From positions 124,001 through 188,000 of the forward strand of contig NZ_FTMK01000004.1 of the NCBI RefSeq assembly GCF_900156255.1: a stretch of DNA of 64,000 nt, in the 5' to 3' direction. A program made the translations under genes and the position numbers. The stretch is from Paracoccus thiocyanatus (GTDB lineage Bacteria; Pseudomonadota; Alphaproteobacteria; Rhodobacterales; Rhodobacteraceae). This document shows, one piece after another, positions 16,816-25,016 of this stretch (the first letter of the stretch is position 1; the number at the start of each line of letters is the position of its first letter). The notes beneath the pieces are model-generated. The model ran no database searches and was not told the origin of the DNA. It saw only the letters and a list, made by a program, of their open reading frames with translations.

Positions 16816-17499
16816 TTACTTCCTGTCGTCCTCGTCCACCCTGTAAATGGAATCAAGAAGCCTACTTCCTGCGCCGACAATTTTTGACAATACCTTTATT
16901 TGCTCTGTTAGTGCGGGGTTTTCGCATTTGGCAGGGTAATTCAGATGGTGGTCTACCTCACCCCAGATCTCTTCAAATAACGTGCGAACTTGAATCTCAC
17001 AATGAATTGGACTCTTTTCGTGCGGGCGAACGAGGTAGTGAACGCTGGTGTATGAACTCTCTTTAATTTTAGGGTCAACGCCGTGGTTCTTAAAGAACGC
17101 GGTGCTCTCTGGATCCCATGTATAGGCCATGGGCGGCTCAGCAAGGAACCAATCCCCATCCGCTTCGATCTTATTTCTTATGATGCGATTAACAATTGCG
17201 AAGTCTTCTTGATACAGAAGCAAGACGCGCACACCAGCCAGATCGGTAATTTCTGAAAAGAAATTATCCTCAGTTATTTTCCTGCCCGCATTAATCTTTC
17301 GATATAATTTCTCGGATAGGTGATTTTTATCCTTAATGCGTGATTTTGTTGAGTGTACAATCTGCCGCCCTTTATGTTGAAGCTCGGGATTATTCGTGAA
17401 TAGAAGCTCCACACTGGCGCGAAATGCATCTATCGCATGTTTTTTCGTTCGAAAAGCTGACAGGCAGGATTCAATAGCCTCATTGGCGCCTTCGATCAT
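16816..17499 (-). CDS. RelA/SpoT-domain small alarmone synthetase-type protein
   Basis: The 227-residue protein consists almost only of a RelA/SpoT synthetase domain, without HD hydrolase, TGS or ACT domains. Key residues are present: R54/K56/K64 (SRIKDKNHLSEK), D86 and R91 (DLAGVRV), Y150 and H154 (SYTSVHYLV), E168-T173 (EIQVRT), W179 and H184 (WGEVDHH). The catalytic site therefore looks intact and could make (p)ppGpp-like alarmones or transfer pyrophosphate to another target, as in toxic SAS enzymes. It follows a partner ORF by only 3 bp, which resembles a toxin-antitoxin or phage-defence pair. Confidence 0.85.
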   Translation of the reverse strand: MIEGANEAIESCLSAFRTKKHAIDAFRASVELLFTNNPELQHKGRQIVHSTKSRIKDKNHLSEKLYRKINAGRKITEDNFFSEITDLAGVRVLLLYQEDFAIVNRIIRNKIEADGDWFLAEPPMAYTWDPESTAFFKNHGVDPKIKESSYTSVHYLVRPHEKSPIHCEIQVRTLFEEIWGEVDHHLNYPAKCENPALTEQIKVLSKIVGAGSRLLDSIYRVDEDDRK

Positions 17500-17502
17500 A
17501 GC

Positions 17503-17880
17503 TCAAACCTCATCAAGGCGCTGGAGAACCTCTGCGGCAAAATCATGGTAAGCTTGCTGCGTCGCGCGGAACTTTTTCGAGTTACCCCGCACGGTGTTTT
17601 TATCTTCCTCCTCAACTTCTATGTTTGGAATTTCCCACATGGGCACATGGTATCTCTGCGCCATACTTGGAAAGGTATTATGAGTATGAATGACAGAGTT
17701 TCCACCAATGGACTCGTCTAGAATGTCATCAAACGGTAACGAAACATCCTGCGAAATAAAGTTGCGAATTGTGTCCGGTATCTGGGCGGCATAATGCTGA
17801 TGTGCTTTGGCCAACTGCAAATCGTTATTTGGGCCATCGTATTTCTTGGCGTTGTAGATCGTAAAACCTATGAGCTTCAC
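17503..17880 (-). CDS. Unknown partner of the alarmone synthetase, probably 5'-truncated
   Basis: From GTG 17880 the product is 125 residues, acidic, with no recognised domain (IHTHNTFPSMAQRYHVP is a distinctive stretch). The same frame stays open upstream to about 18003 and reads protein-like residues (DEWSKQFDTVFNVISTTK) without an ATG, ending where the neighbouring remnant begins. I infer that the original N-terminus was lost at a rearrangement and the GTG may not be the true start. The stop lies 3 bp before the synthetase ATG, so the two are one transcript. Confidence 0.6.
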   Translation of the reverse strand: MKLIGFTIYNAKKYDGPNNDLQLAKAHQHYAAQIPDTIRNFISQDVSLPFDDILDESIGGNSVIHTHNTFPSMAQRYHVPMWEIPNIEVEEEDKNTVRGNSKKFRATQQAYHDFAAEVLQRLDEV

Positions 17881-17960
17881 AAAGCGATCCGGGAACTGCT
17901 CTCTCTTTGTTGTAGATATAACATTAAAAACAGTATCGAATTGCTTGGACCACTCATCCA

Positions 17961-18923
17961 GTGATGTTGAATGTGGGTGGGGGGATTGAAACCGAAGCGA
18001 CTATTACTCGCCTTGACCATGATCGCTTTTACGTCGTGGCAAACATCTTTGCAGAAGGACGGTTGGCTGATCTATTTGATCAACAGCGTCGCCCAGGTGA
18101 GTCATTTAAGGTGACTAATCTGAGCAGGGAGTTGGGAGTGCTGGTAGTTGCTGGACCCCTTTCACGCTCGGTGATGGAGAAGCTATCAAAGCACGATTTC
18201 TCCAACACCGCATTCCCGTTCTTCACCGCCGCCCCCTTGCCTGATATTTCCGCTAATTGCCTCGCCATCCGCGCGTCGTTTACAGGTGAGCTGGCTTGGG
18301 AGCTTCATTTGCCACACGAAGAGATGAAAAATGTCTACGAGCGGCTAATGGATGCAGGCGCTCCCTTTGGCATCAAGCCATTTGGATCGCTCGCGATGAA
18401 TTCTCTTCGCATCGAGAAATCCTATAGGACGGCGGCTGAACTTACTCCAAACCTCAGCATGGTTGAGGTGGACATGCTGCGATTTGTGTCCTTCGAGAAG
18501 GGCGACTTTGTTGGACGCGCCGCGACTGAAGCCATCCGTAAGGCTGGAACTGAAGACGTTCTGGTCACTCTTCAGATAGATGCAACTGATGCTGACTGCT
18601 CCGGTGGTGAGCCGGTGTTTGCACCCACGGGACAATTGGTTGGGTCGGTCAGTTCCGGCGACTACGGACATCATGTAAAGGCAAGCCTCGCGCTTGCGTT
18701 CGTCAAAAGGTCCAATTCTCTACCCGGAGCAGAGCTTCTCGTCGATATTTTGGGAGAGCGCAGACGCGCAACTGTTCTATCGGGTCCGGCATATGATCCT
18801 GAAAATCGAAGATTGCGTGGTAATGGAACTGACCGGGGTTCAATCCTCAACGCCGATCAGGACAGTTTTACATCAAACGATTCTGGTAGCGAACGCGACA
18901 TGATGAAAGTCGCGGGAAGCTAA
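17961..18923 (+). pseudogene. C-terminal remnant of a sarcosine/dimethylglycine dehydrogenase-type protein (GcvT domain)
   Basis: The frame (GTG 17961, 320 residues) begins abruptly inside a GcvT-like folate-binding domain (VGGGIETEATITRLDHDRFY). It continues through LNSLRIEKSY-like and FEKGDFVGRAA motifs to the usual family end around YDPENRRLRG. About 30 unusual residues follow before the stop. The N-terminal FAD/DAO half expected of the full protein (about 800 residues) is missing. The frame is open upstream only to a stop near 17925. It is best read as a 5'-truncated remnant, although a short protein could still be made. Confidence 0.65.
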
Positions 18924-19242
18924 CTGAGTTGCCAATTACTCTAATCGTTTGACGATCGCGGCATTAGATGCTGCTATATATAGTTGTTCGGGGCAAGGTG
19001 CAGCCTTGCCCCGATATATTTGCGCTGGGACATGACGCATGAGAAGATCGGGCCATATCATCTGAAGCGTAGCGCGCCAGACCTGCCACCCGCCCAACCG
19101 ACGGCATCCGCCGCGCTGAACGCCAATGCGAATGGATGGCGCGCAAGCCGCCCGCACCCGTCCGCGGCAGCATCGCGGGCGGCGGCGATGGACAAGCCGC
19201 GCCCGGCATCCTAGGGTCCGCCCCCAAAAAAGGAGCCTGCCC
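18924..19242. other. Intergenic stretch at right edge of the accessory patch
   Basis: These 319 bases hold a strong hairpin (listed separately) and then a return to high-GC sequence leading into xthA. Short frames on both strands here are Ala/Pro/Arg-rich shadows without start signals. I see no gene and no copy of the tRNA-Pro 3' end that would mark an attachment site. Confidence 0.5.
18990..19014. terminator. Perfect 10-bp hairpin, probable terminator
   Basis: CGGGGCAAGG (18990-18999) and CCTTGCCCCG (19005-19014) pair perfectly around the loop TGCAG, with ATATATT following and TATATATAG nearby on the other side. It would end transcription of the remnant gene; the flanking A/T bases could let it act in both directions. 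Confidence 0.6.
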
Positions 19243-20028
19243 GTGTTCACCATCGCCACCTGGAACATCAACTCGGTCCGCCTGCGCGAGGGGTTGGTCG
19301 CCCGCCTGCTGGCAGAAGAGGCCCCGGACATCCTTTGCCTGCAAGAAACCAAAAGCCCGGTCGAGAAAATCCCGCTGGAGGCGTTCCGGGCGCTTGGCTA
19401 CGATCATTTCGTGGCGCGGGGCCAGAAAGGCTATAACGGCGTCGCCATCCTGTCGAAGCTGCCGATCCAGGATGCGGGCGACCGCGACTATGCCGGGCTG
19501 GGCCATGCCCGCCACGTCGCCGCGCGGCTGGAGAACGGCGTCACCATCCACAATTTCTACGTCCCGGCCGGCGGCGACATCCCCGACCGCGAACAGAATA
19601 TCAAATTCGGGCAAAAGCTGGATTTCCTGGCCGAGATGCGCGACGCCTTCCATGCCGACAAGCCCGCGCGCTCGATCATGGTGGGCGATCTGAACATCGC
19701 CCCGCGCGAGGACGATGTCTGGTCGCACAAGCAGTTGCTGAAGATCGTCAGCCACACCCCCGTCGAGGTCGAGCATCTGGGCGCGGCGCAGGATGCCGGA
19801 AAATGGGTCGATATCACTCGCCAGGACATTCCCCAAGGCCTGCTTTACAGTTGGTGGAGCTATCGCGCCCGCGACTGGGATGCGGCCGACAAGGGCCGGC
19901 GGCTGGACCATATCTGGGCCACTTCCGACATCGCTAATGCCGGCCATGCCAGCCGCATCCTGCGCCCGCTGCGCGGCTGGCAGCAGCCCAGCGACCATGT
20001 GCCGGTGCTGGCCAGTTTCGACCTTTGA
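19243..20028 (+). CDS. xthA: Exodeoxyribonuclease III
   Basis: The 261-residue enzyme is an AP endonuclease and 3'-5' exonuclease for base-excision repair. Catalytic motifs are visible: TWNINSVR (Asn), CLQETK (Glu), GDLNIAPREDD (Asp, Asn), RLDHIW and the terminal SDHVPV (Asp-His). The start is GTG 19243, preceded by GGAG 7 nt upstream. The longer open frame from 19126 is upstream shadow. Confidence 0.95.
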   Translation: MFTIATWNINSVRLREGLVARLLAEEAPDILCLQETKSPVEKIPLEAFRALGYDHFVARGQKGYNGVAILSKLPIQDAGDRDYAGLGHARHVAARLENGVTIHNFYVPAGGDIPDREQNIKFGQKLDFLAEMRDAFHADKPARSIMVGDLNIAPREDDVWSHKQLLKIVSHTPVEVEHLGAAQDAGKWVDITRQDIPQGLLYSWWSYRARDWDAADKGRRLDHIWATSDIANAGHASRILRPLRGWQQPSDHVPVLASFDL

Positions 20029-20136
20029 CCGGATGCTGCGGCGCATGGCCGCAGGCGGGGGTGCGGCCAGGCCAATCTTGCATCGCGCCGCTTGCTGCGC
20101 CATCTAGGGGACGACCCTTTCGCATGAGGAAACCCG

Positions 20137-21048
20137 ATGCTCGAGCTTGGCTCCGCCCCCAACGACGCCGCCCCCGCCGATATGATCAAGGACGTTTCCG
20201 AGGCGACCTTCATGGCCGATGTCGTCGAAGCCTCGATGCAGGTGCCGGTGATCGTCGATTTCTGGGCGCCCTGGTGCGGCCCCTGCAAGACGCTTGGCCC
20301 GCAGCTTGAAGCCGAGGTCGCGCGCCACAAGGGCCGCGTCCGCATGGCCAAGGTCAATGTGGACGAAAACCAGATGATCGCCGGGCAGATGCGGGTGCAG
20401 TCGATCCCGACGGTCTATGCGTTTTTCCAGGGCCAGCCGGTCGATGCCTTCCAGGGCGCGATCCCACAAAGCCAGATCAAGCAATTCGTCGAAAAGCTGG
20501 TCGCGCTTGGCGGCGATGACGGCGGCCTGGCCGAGGCGCTGGACGCCGCCGAGGCGATGATCGCCGAAGGCGCGGCCGAGGATGCGGCCGAGACCTTCCA
20601 GGCCATCCTGGGCGAAGAGCCCGAGAATGCCGCCGCCTGGGGCGGGCTGATCCGCGCCTATCTGGCCGCAGGCCATGCCGACCGGGCCGAAGAGGCGCTG
20701 GCGCAGGTGCCCGCCGCCATCGCCCATGCCGCCCCCGTCGAGGCGGCGCGCGCCCAGTTGCAACTGGCCCGGCAGGCCGCCAGCGCCGGCCCCCTGGACG
20801 AGCTGCGCCACAAGGTCGAGGCCGACCCGGCCGACCAGCAGGCGCGCCTGGACTATGCCACCGCCCTGCATGCGGCGGGCCAGGTCGAAGAGGCGATCGA
20901 CCAGCTTCTGGAGGCATTTCGCCGCGACCGCGACTGGAACGAAGGCGCGGCCAAGGCGCAGCTTCTGACCATTTTCGACGCGATGAAGCCCACCGATCCC
21001 ATCGCGCAAAAGGGGCGCCGCCGCCTGTCCTCGCTGATCTTCGCCTGA
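20137..21048 (+). CDS. Thioredoxin-domain co-chaperone, CnoX/YbbN-like
   Basis: The 303-residue protein has an N-terminal thioredoxin domain with the intact active site WAPWCGPCKT (about residues 43-52) and the cis-Pro region QSIPTVYAFF. A C-terminal TPR-like region follows (AEALDAAEAMIAEG, AAWGGLIRAYLAAGHADRAEEAL). This is the CnoX/YbbN layout, a chaperone-holdase co-operating with GroEL and DnaK. The stop is one base before the start of the Lon-N protein, suggesting an operon. Confidence 0.9.
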   Translation: MLELGSAPNDAAPADMIKDVSEATFMADVVEASMQVPVIVDFWAPWCGPCKTLGPQLEAEVARHKGRVRMAKVNVDENQMIAGQMRVQSIPTVYAFFQGQPVDAFQGAIPQSQIKQFVEKLVALGGDDGGLAEALDAAEAMIAEGAAEDAAETFQAILGEEPENAAAWGGLIRAYLAAGHADRAEEALAQVPAAIAHAAPVEAARAQLQLARQAASAGPLDELRHKVEADPADQQARLDYATALHAAGQVEEAIDQLLEAFRRDRDWNEGAAKAQLLTIFDAMKPTDPIAQKGRRRLSSLIFA

Positions 21049-21049
21049 C

Positions 21050-21688
21050 ATGTCGCGCGGCATCGACCTGCCCGAGACCGTCGCGCTGTTTCCCCTGCCC
21101 GGTGCGGTGCTGATGCCCCGCACCCGCCTGCCCTTGCAGATCTTCGAGCCGCGCTATCTTCAGATGGTCGAGGACGTGCTCAAGACCCCCTCGCGGCTGA
21201 TCGGCATGATCCAGCCGGCCGAAGGCGGGCTGGAATCCCTGGCCCAGGTCGGCTGCGCGGGCCGGATCGTCGCCTTTTCCGAACTGGACGACGGGCGACT
21301 GATGATCTCGCTTCGGGCGCGGTCGCGCTTTCGCCTGAACCAGGTGCAGCCCGGCTTTACCCCCTATCTGCGCGGCCAGGTCGATTGGTCCGGCTACGAA
21401 GGCGACCTGGCCCAGCAGCCCGAACAGGACGCGCAGTTCGAACGCAAGGGCTTCATGGCCAGGCTGGGCCGCTACATGGAACAGCGCAGCCTGTCCACCG
21501 ACTGGGACGCGGCCGAAGCGTCCGAGCCCGAGATCCTGCTCAATTCCCTGTCCATGCTGCTGCCCTTCGCCCCCGAGGAAAAACAGGCCCTGCTAGAGGC
21601 GCCGACCCTGGCCGAACGCCGCGCCCTGCTGGAGGGGTTGCTGGAATATGCCCTGCATGGCGGCGACAACGAGGAGACGATCCAGTGA
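21050..21688 (+). CDS. LON N-terminal (substrate-binding) domain protein
   Basis: The 212-residue protein matches the stand-alone LON peptidase N-terminal domain family: [20 protein letters not shown] and [14 protein letters not shown] at the start, then [17 protein letters not shown]. There is no ATPase or protease domain. The role of the family is not settled; substrate or protein-quality binding is assumed. It lies 1 bp after the CnoX-like gene and overlaps the next start (GTGA). Confidence 0.9.
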   Translation: MSRGIDLPETVALFPLPGAVLMPRTRLPLQIFEPRYLQMVEDVLKTPSRLIGMIQPAEGGLESLAQVGCAGRIVAFSELDDGRLMISLRARSRFRLNQVQPGFTPYLRGQVDWSGYEGDLAQQPEQDAQFERKGFMARLGRYMEQRSLSTDWDAAEASEPEILLNSLSMLLPFAPEEKQALLEAPTLAERRALLEGLLEYALHGGDNEETIQ

Positions 21689-21879
21689 CCGATGACCCGA
21701 CCCAACGCGGCTATGACCGCCACATGCTCGAAGCGCTGGTCTGCCCGGTGACGCATGCGACGCTGCGCTATGACGCCCAGGCGCAGGAACTGATTTCCGA
21801 ACCCGCCGGGCTCGCCTTTCCGATCCGCGACGGCATCCCGATCATGCTGCTGAACGAGGCGCGCCAGATCCGGGCCTGA
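21685..21879 (+). CDS. Trm112-like small protein
   Basis: The 64-residue protein has the Trm112 layout: [16 protein letters not shown], then [16 protein letters not shown]. Eukaryotic Trm112 activates methyltransferases; bacterial homologues are small proteins of unclear role. Only one of the usual zinc cysteines remains. The GTG at 21685 overlaps the upstream TGA, so translation is probably coupled. An ATG at 21724 is an alternative start just before the conserved part. Confidence 0.85.
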   Translation: MTDDPTQRGYDRHMLEALVCPVTHATLRYDAQAQELISEPAGLAFPIRDGIPIMLLNEARQIRA

Positions 21880-21896
21880 CCCAAGCGCCCCACGGG

Positions 21897-22226
21897 TCAA
21901 GAGGCGCAAATGTCCGAGCGCACCAGGAAGCGCCGCTCGCGGCCGTTGTCCAGGCTGAACATCCCCCCACGGCCCGGCACCACGTCGATCACCAGCCGGG
22001 TATGCTTCCAGGCCTGGTATTGGCTGGCCGAGATGTAGAACGGCATCCCCCCGATCTCGCCCAGTTGCACGTCATTGTCGCCGATGCGGAACTCGCCCTG
22101 CGGATAGCACATGGGCGAGGATCCGTCGCAGCAGCCCCCCGACTGGTGAAACAGCACCGGGCCGTGATCGGCGACGATCTCGGCCAGCAGCGCCAGGGCT
22201 GCGGAAGTGGCGGTCACCTGGTCCAT
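21897..22226 (-). CDS. DUF779-family protein
   Basis: The 109-residue protein carries the family motif FHQSGGCCDGSSPMCYP, with a cluster of three cysteines, and DVVPGRGGMFSLDNGRERRFL. DUF779 genes are usually found next to AcoD/ExaC-type aldehyde dehydrogenases, as here, so an accessory role in aldehyde oxidation is likely but unproven. It follows the dehydrogenase gene by about 70 bp, with a dispersed repeat between them that supplies a GGAGAAAG site just before the ATG. Confidence 0.9.
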   Translation of the reverse strand: MDQVTATSAALALLAEIVADHGPVLFHQSGGCCDGSSPMCYPQGEFRIGDNDVQLGEIGGMPFYISASQYQAWKHTRLVIDVVPGRGGMFSLDNGRERRFLVRSDICAS

Positions 22227-22230
22227 GGCG

Positions 22231-22283
22231 CTTTCTCCGTTTGACAAATACTCCGCGGGGGTGCGGGGGCGCGAAGCCCCCGC
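22231..22283 (-). repeat. Dispersed Rhodobacterales-type intergenic repeat, copy 1
   Basis: Read on the minus strand this is a GC-rich hairpin (GGGGGCTTCGCGCCCCC) followed by GAGTATTTGTCAAACGGAGA and AAG. It closely matches the element at 45235-45288. It lies between the aldehyde dehydrogenase stop and the DUF779 start. The hairpin may stabilise or end the upstream mRNA, while the A/G-rich tail serves as ribosome-binding site. Confidence 0.6.
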
Positions 22284-22297
22284 CGCCAAGGCTGCAA

Positions 22298-23824
22298 TCA
22301 GAAGAAGCCCAGCTTCTTGGGCGAATAGCTGACCAGCATGTTCTTGGTCTGCTGATAGTGGTCCAGCATCATCTTATGCGTCTCGCGCCCGATACCCGAC
22401 TGCTTGTAGCCGCCAAAGGCCGCATGGGCCGGATAGGCGTGATAGCAATTGGTCCAGACCCGCCCGGCCTTGATGCCGCGGCCCATCCGATAGCAGGTGT
22501 TGGCATCGCGCGACCACACCCCGGCGCCCAGCCCGTAAAGCGTGTCATTGGCGATTTCCAGCGCCTCGTCCTGGTCCTTGAAGGTCGTGACTGACACCAC
22601 CGGGCCAAAGATTTCCTCCTGGAAGATGCGCATCTTGTTATGGCCGCGAAAGATCGTCGGCTCGATGTAAAAGCCGCCCGACAATTCGCCGCCCAGGTCG
22701 GCCGCCTTGCCGCCGGTCAGCACCTCGGCGCCCTCTTTCCGGCCGATGTCCAGATAGCTGAGGATCTTTTCCTTCTGCTCGCTCGACGCCTGGGCGCCGA
22801 TCATGGTGTCGCTGTCGCGCGGGTCGCCCTGCTTGATCGCCTGGACGCGCTGGACCGCGCGTTCCATGAAGCGGTCATAGATGGATTCCTGGACCAGAAC
22901 CCGCGACGGGCAGGTGCAGACCTCGCCCTGGTTCAGCGCGAACATGGTAAAGCCTTCCAGCGCCTTGTCGAAGAAATCGTCATCCTCGCGCGCGACATCG
23001 GCAAAGAAGATGTTGGGGGACTTGCCGCCCAGCTCCAGCGTCACCGGGATCAGGTTCTCGCTGGCATATTGCATGATCAGCCGGCCGGTCGTCGTCTCGC
23101 CGGTAAAGGCGATCTTGGCGATGCGGTTCGACGATGCCAGCGGCTTGCCGGCTTCCAGCCCGAAGCCGTTGACGATGTTCAGCACGCCCGGCGGCAGCAG
23201 GTCGCCGATCAGGTTGGCCCAGACCATGATGCTGGCCGGGGTCTGCTCGGCCGGTTTCAGCACCACGCAATTGCCGGCGGCGATCGCGGGGGCCAGTTTC
23301 CAGCAGGCCATCAGCAGCGGAAAGTTCCAGGGGATGATCTGGCCGACCACGCCCAGCGGTTCCTGGAAGTGATAGGCGACGGTGTCGTTGTCGATCTGGC
23401 TGATCGAGCCGTCCTGGGCGCGCAGCACCCCGGCGAAATAGCGGAAATGGTCGATGGCCAGCGGCAGGTCGGCGGCCATGGTTTCGCGGATCGGCTTGCC
23501 GTTGTCCCAGGTCTCGGCCGTGGCCAGCAGTTCCAGGTTCCGTTCCATCCGGTCGGCGATCTTCAGCAGGATATTTCCGCGCTCGGCCGGGCTGGTCGCG
23601 CCCCATTTGTCCTTGGCGGCATGGGCGGCGTTCAGCGCCAGGTCGATGTCGCCGGATTCCGAGCGGGCGATCCGGCCGATCTCGGCGCCGGTGATCGGGG
23701 TGGTATTGGTGAAATACCTGCCCGAAACCGGGGCCACCCATTCGCCGCCGATGAAGTTGTCATAGCGTTCCTCGAAGGGCAGGGCGTTCACGCCCCGGAA
23801 AGGATGCGTCTGGTCGTTCGGCAT
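22298..23824 (-). CDS. NAD-dependent aldehyde dehydrogenase (AcoD/ExaC-like)
   Basis: The 508-residue enzyme oxidises an aldehyde (acetaldehyde in the best known relatives AcoD and ExaC) to the acid with NAD. Visible motifs are [21 protein letters not shown]-binding [11 protein letters not shown], the catalytic-Glu region [12 protein letters not shown] and the catalytic-Cys region [14 protein letters not shown]. The start [11 protein letters not shown] at 23824 is the family start. It lies downstream of the AcoR-like regulator on the same strand and upstream of the DUF779 gene. This fits oxidation of alcohol-derived aldehydes alongside the PQQ block. Confidence 0.93.
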   Translation of the reverse strand: MPNDQTHPFRGVNALPFEERYDNFIGGEWVAPVSGRYFTNTTPITGAEIGRIARSESGDIDLALNAAHAAKDKWGATSPAERGNILLKIADRMERNLELLATAETWDNGKPIRETMAADLPLAIDHFRYFAGVLRAQDGSISQIDNDTVAYHFQEPLGVVGQIIPWNFPLLMACWKLAPAIAAGNCVVLKPAEQTPASIMVWANLIGDLLPPGVLNIVNGFGLEAGKPLASSNRIAKIAFTGETTTGRLIMQYASENLIPVTLELGGKSPNIFFADVAREDDDFFDKALEGFTMFALNQGEVCTCPSRVLVQESIYDRFMERAVQRVQAIKQGDPRDSDTMIGAQASSEQKEKILSYLDIGRKEGAEVLTGGKAADLGGELSGGFYIEPTIFRGHNKMRIFQEEIFGPVVSVTTFKDQDEALEIANDTLYGLGAGVWSRDANTCYRMGRGIKAGRVWTNCYHAYPAHAAFGGYKQSGIGRETHKMMLDHYQQTKNMLVSYSPKKLGFF

Positions 23825-23930
23825 GGTGTTCCTCCTGTCAGGCCGGCTCCTCCAGCCGGTTGTCCAGAAAGATTGGGCGCCGCGGGCCGCTCGGGTCAAC
23901 GCGGGGTTTCGGCCCGCTTGCCCACCTGTT

Positions 23931-24929
23931 TCAGGGCCGAGACAGTTTGCCCGGATTTCCGTCGATGCCCAGCCGCGCCATGCGGCGGTAAAGCGTCGCC
24001 CGCCCGACCCCCAGCGCGCGGGCCGCGGCCGAGACATTGCCCTCGGCCCTGGCCAGGGCCCGAATCACCGCGGCCCGTTCGGCGCGCTCGAAGCCGGTCG
24101 CCTCGTCCTGCCGGCCCAGCAGGTCCGAGGCGGGGCGGGGCCGCAACCGCCCCTCTTTCTCAAGTCCCAGGGCGCGGCGGGCGGCGCGATTGGCGCCGAT
24201 GGCCAGGTCGTCCTTGTCCACCGCGATCAGCAATGTGCCATCCCCGGCCCCTTCGGCTTCGGCGGTGACGATGCGCGCGCCGGGGAACGAGGCGCGAAAG
24301 AACGCCGCCTCGATCGCCCGCGCGCTATGGGCGACCTGTGCCGCGATCAGCGCGTTCAGCCGCTCGGTATGGTCGGCGCGGGCCGAGCTGATGTCCAGCG
24401 CCGCGATCAGCCGCCCGTCCGGGCCCCAGATCGGCGCGTCCATGCAGGACAGGCCGGTATTGCGGGCATAGAAATGTTCGTCGCGGTGGATCGTGACCTG
24501 CCGCCCCTCGGCCAGGCAGGTGCCGATGCCGTTGGTGCCCTGCACCTCTTCGGACCAGTCCATGCCGCGCCACAGGCCCCAGCCGCGAAAGGTGGCGGCG
24601 TCGCCCTGGCTCACGCGGTGTTCCAGCACGATGCCCTGGGCGTCGGTCAGCAGCAGGTTGCAGCCGGTCGGGCAGACCAGCTGGAAAAGCTGGTCCAGCT
24701 GCGGCCGGGCAACGGCGATGAAGCGGTCCATGCGCTCGACCCGTTCGGCCAGTTCGCGCTCGGTCAGGCGGCGGGGATCGGGCGGCCGGGTCGGGTCCAG
24801 CCCGTGCTTGACGATCGAGCGGCGCCAGCTTGCGGCCAGCCGGGTGACGGCGCCGGGCGATTGCGACGCCTGGACCACGCGATCCTCGTGGCGGGTTGCG
24901 CTGGGCGGTGCCGGGCGGGTCTCGGGCAA
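23931..24929 (-). CDS. AcoR-like regulator (GAF plus Fis-type HTH, no AAA+ domain)
   Basis: The 332-residue protein has an AcoR-like GAF sensor region ([48 protein letters not shown]). It ends in a Fis-type helix-turn-helix ([27 protein letters not shown]). The sigma54-interacting AAA+ domain of classical AcoR is absent; only about 100 residues separate the two parts. It therefore may not activate sigma54 promoters in the usual way. The start is probably TTG 24929, which has GGGGAGG 6 nt upstream; a TTG at 24989 is the longer option. It probably controls the aldehyde dehydrogenase gene 106 bp downstream. Confidence 0.85.
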   Translation of the reverse strand: MPETRPAPPSATRHEDRVVQASQSPGAVTRLAASWRRSIVKHGLDPTRPPDPRRLTERELAERVERMDRFIAVARPQLDQLFQLVCPTGCNLLLTDAQGIVLEHRVSQGDAATFRGWGLWRGMDWSEEVQGTNGIGTCLAEGRQVTIHRDEHFYARNTGLSCMDAPIWGPDGRLIAALDISSARADHTERLNALIAAQVAHSARAIEAAFFRASFPGARIVTAEAEGAGDGTLLIAVDKDDLAIGANRAARRALGLEKEGRLRPRPASDLLGRQDEATGFERAERAAVIRALARAEGNVSAAARALGVGRATLYRRMARLGIDGNPGKLSRP

Positions 24930-25016
24930 GGCGTCCTCCCCTTCCTTACGCGATGGCGCGATATTGCCCGCCCCGGCGCTGCGGGGCAAGCAATGCTTTT
25001 CGCGCCTCCTGCCGGA

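Noticed and set aside
15033..19014. Attachment-site duplication of the tRNA-Pro 3' end at the right edge of the accessory patch
   Set aside because: No second copy of the T-arm and acceptor end was found near 17.9 or 18.9 kb, and no integrase gene is present.
18984..19214. A 76-codon + strand frame after the hairpin at 18990
   Set aside because: It starts inside the terminator hairpin, is Ala/Pro-rich and has no ribosome-binding site.
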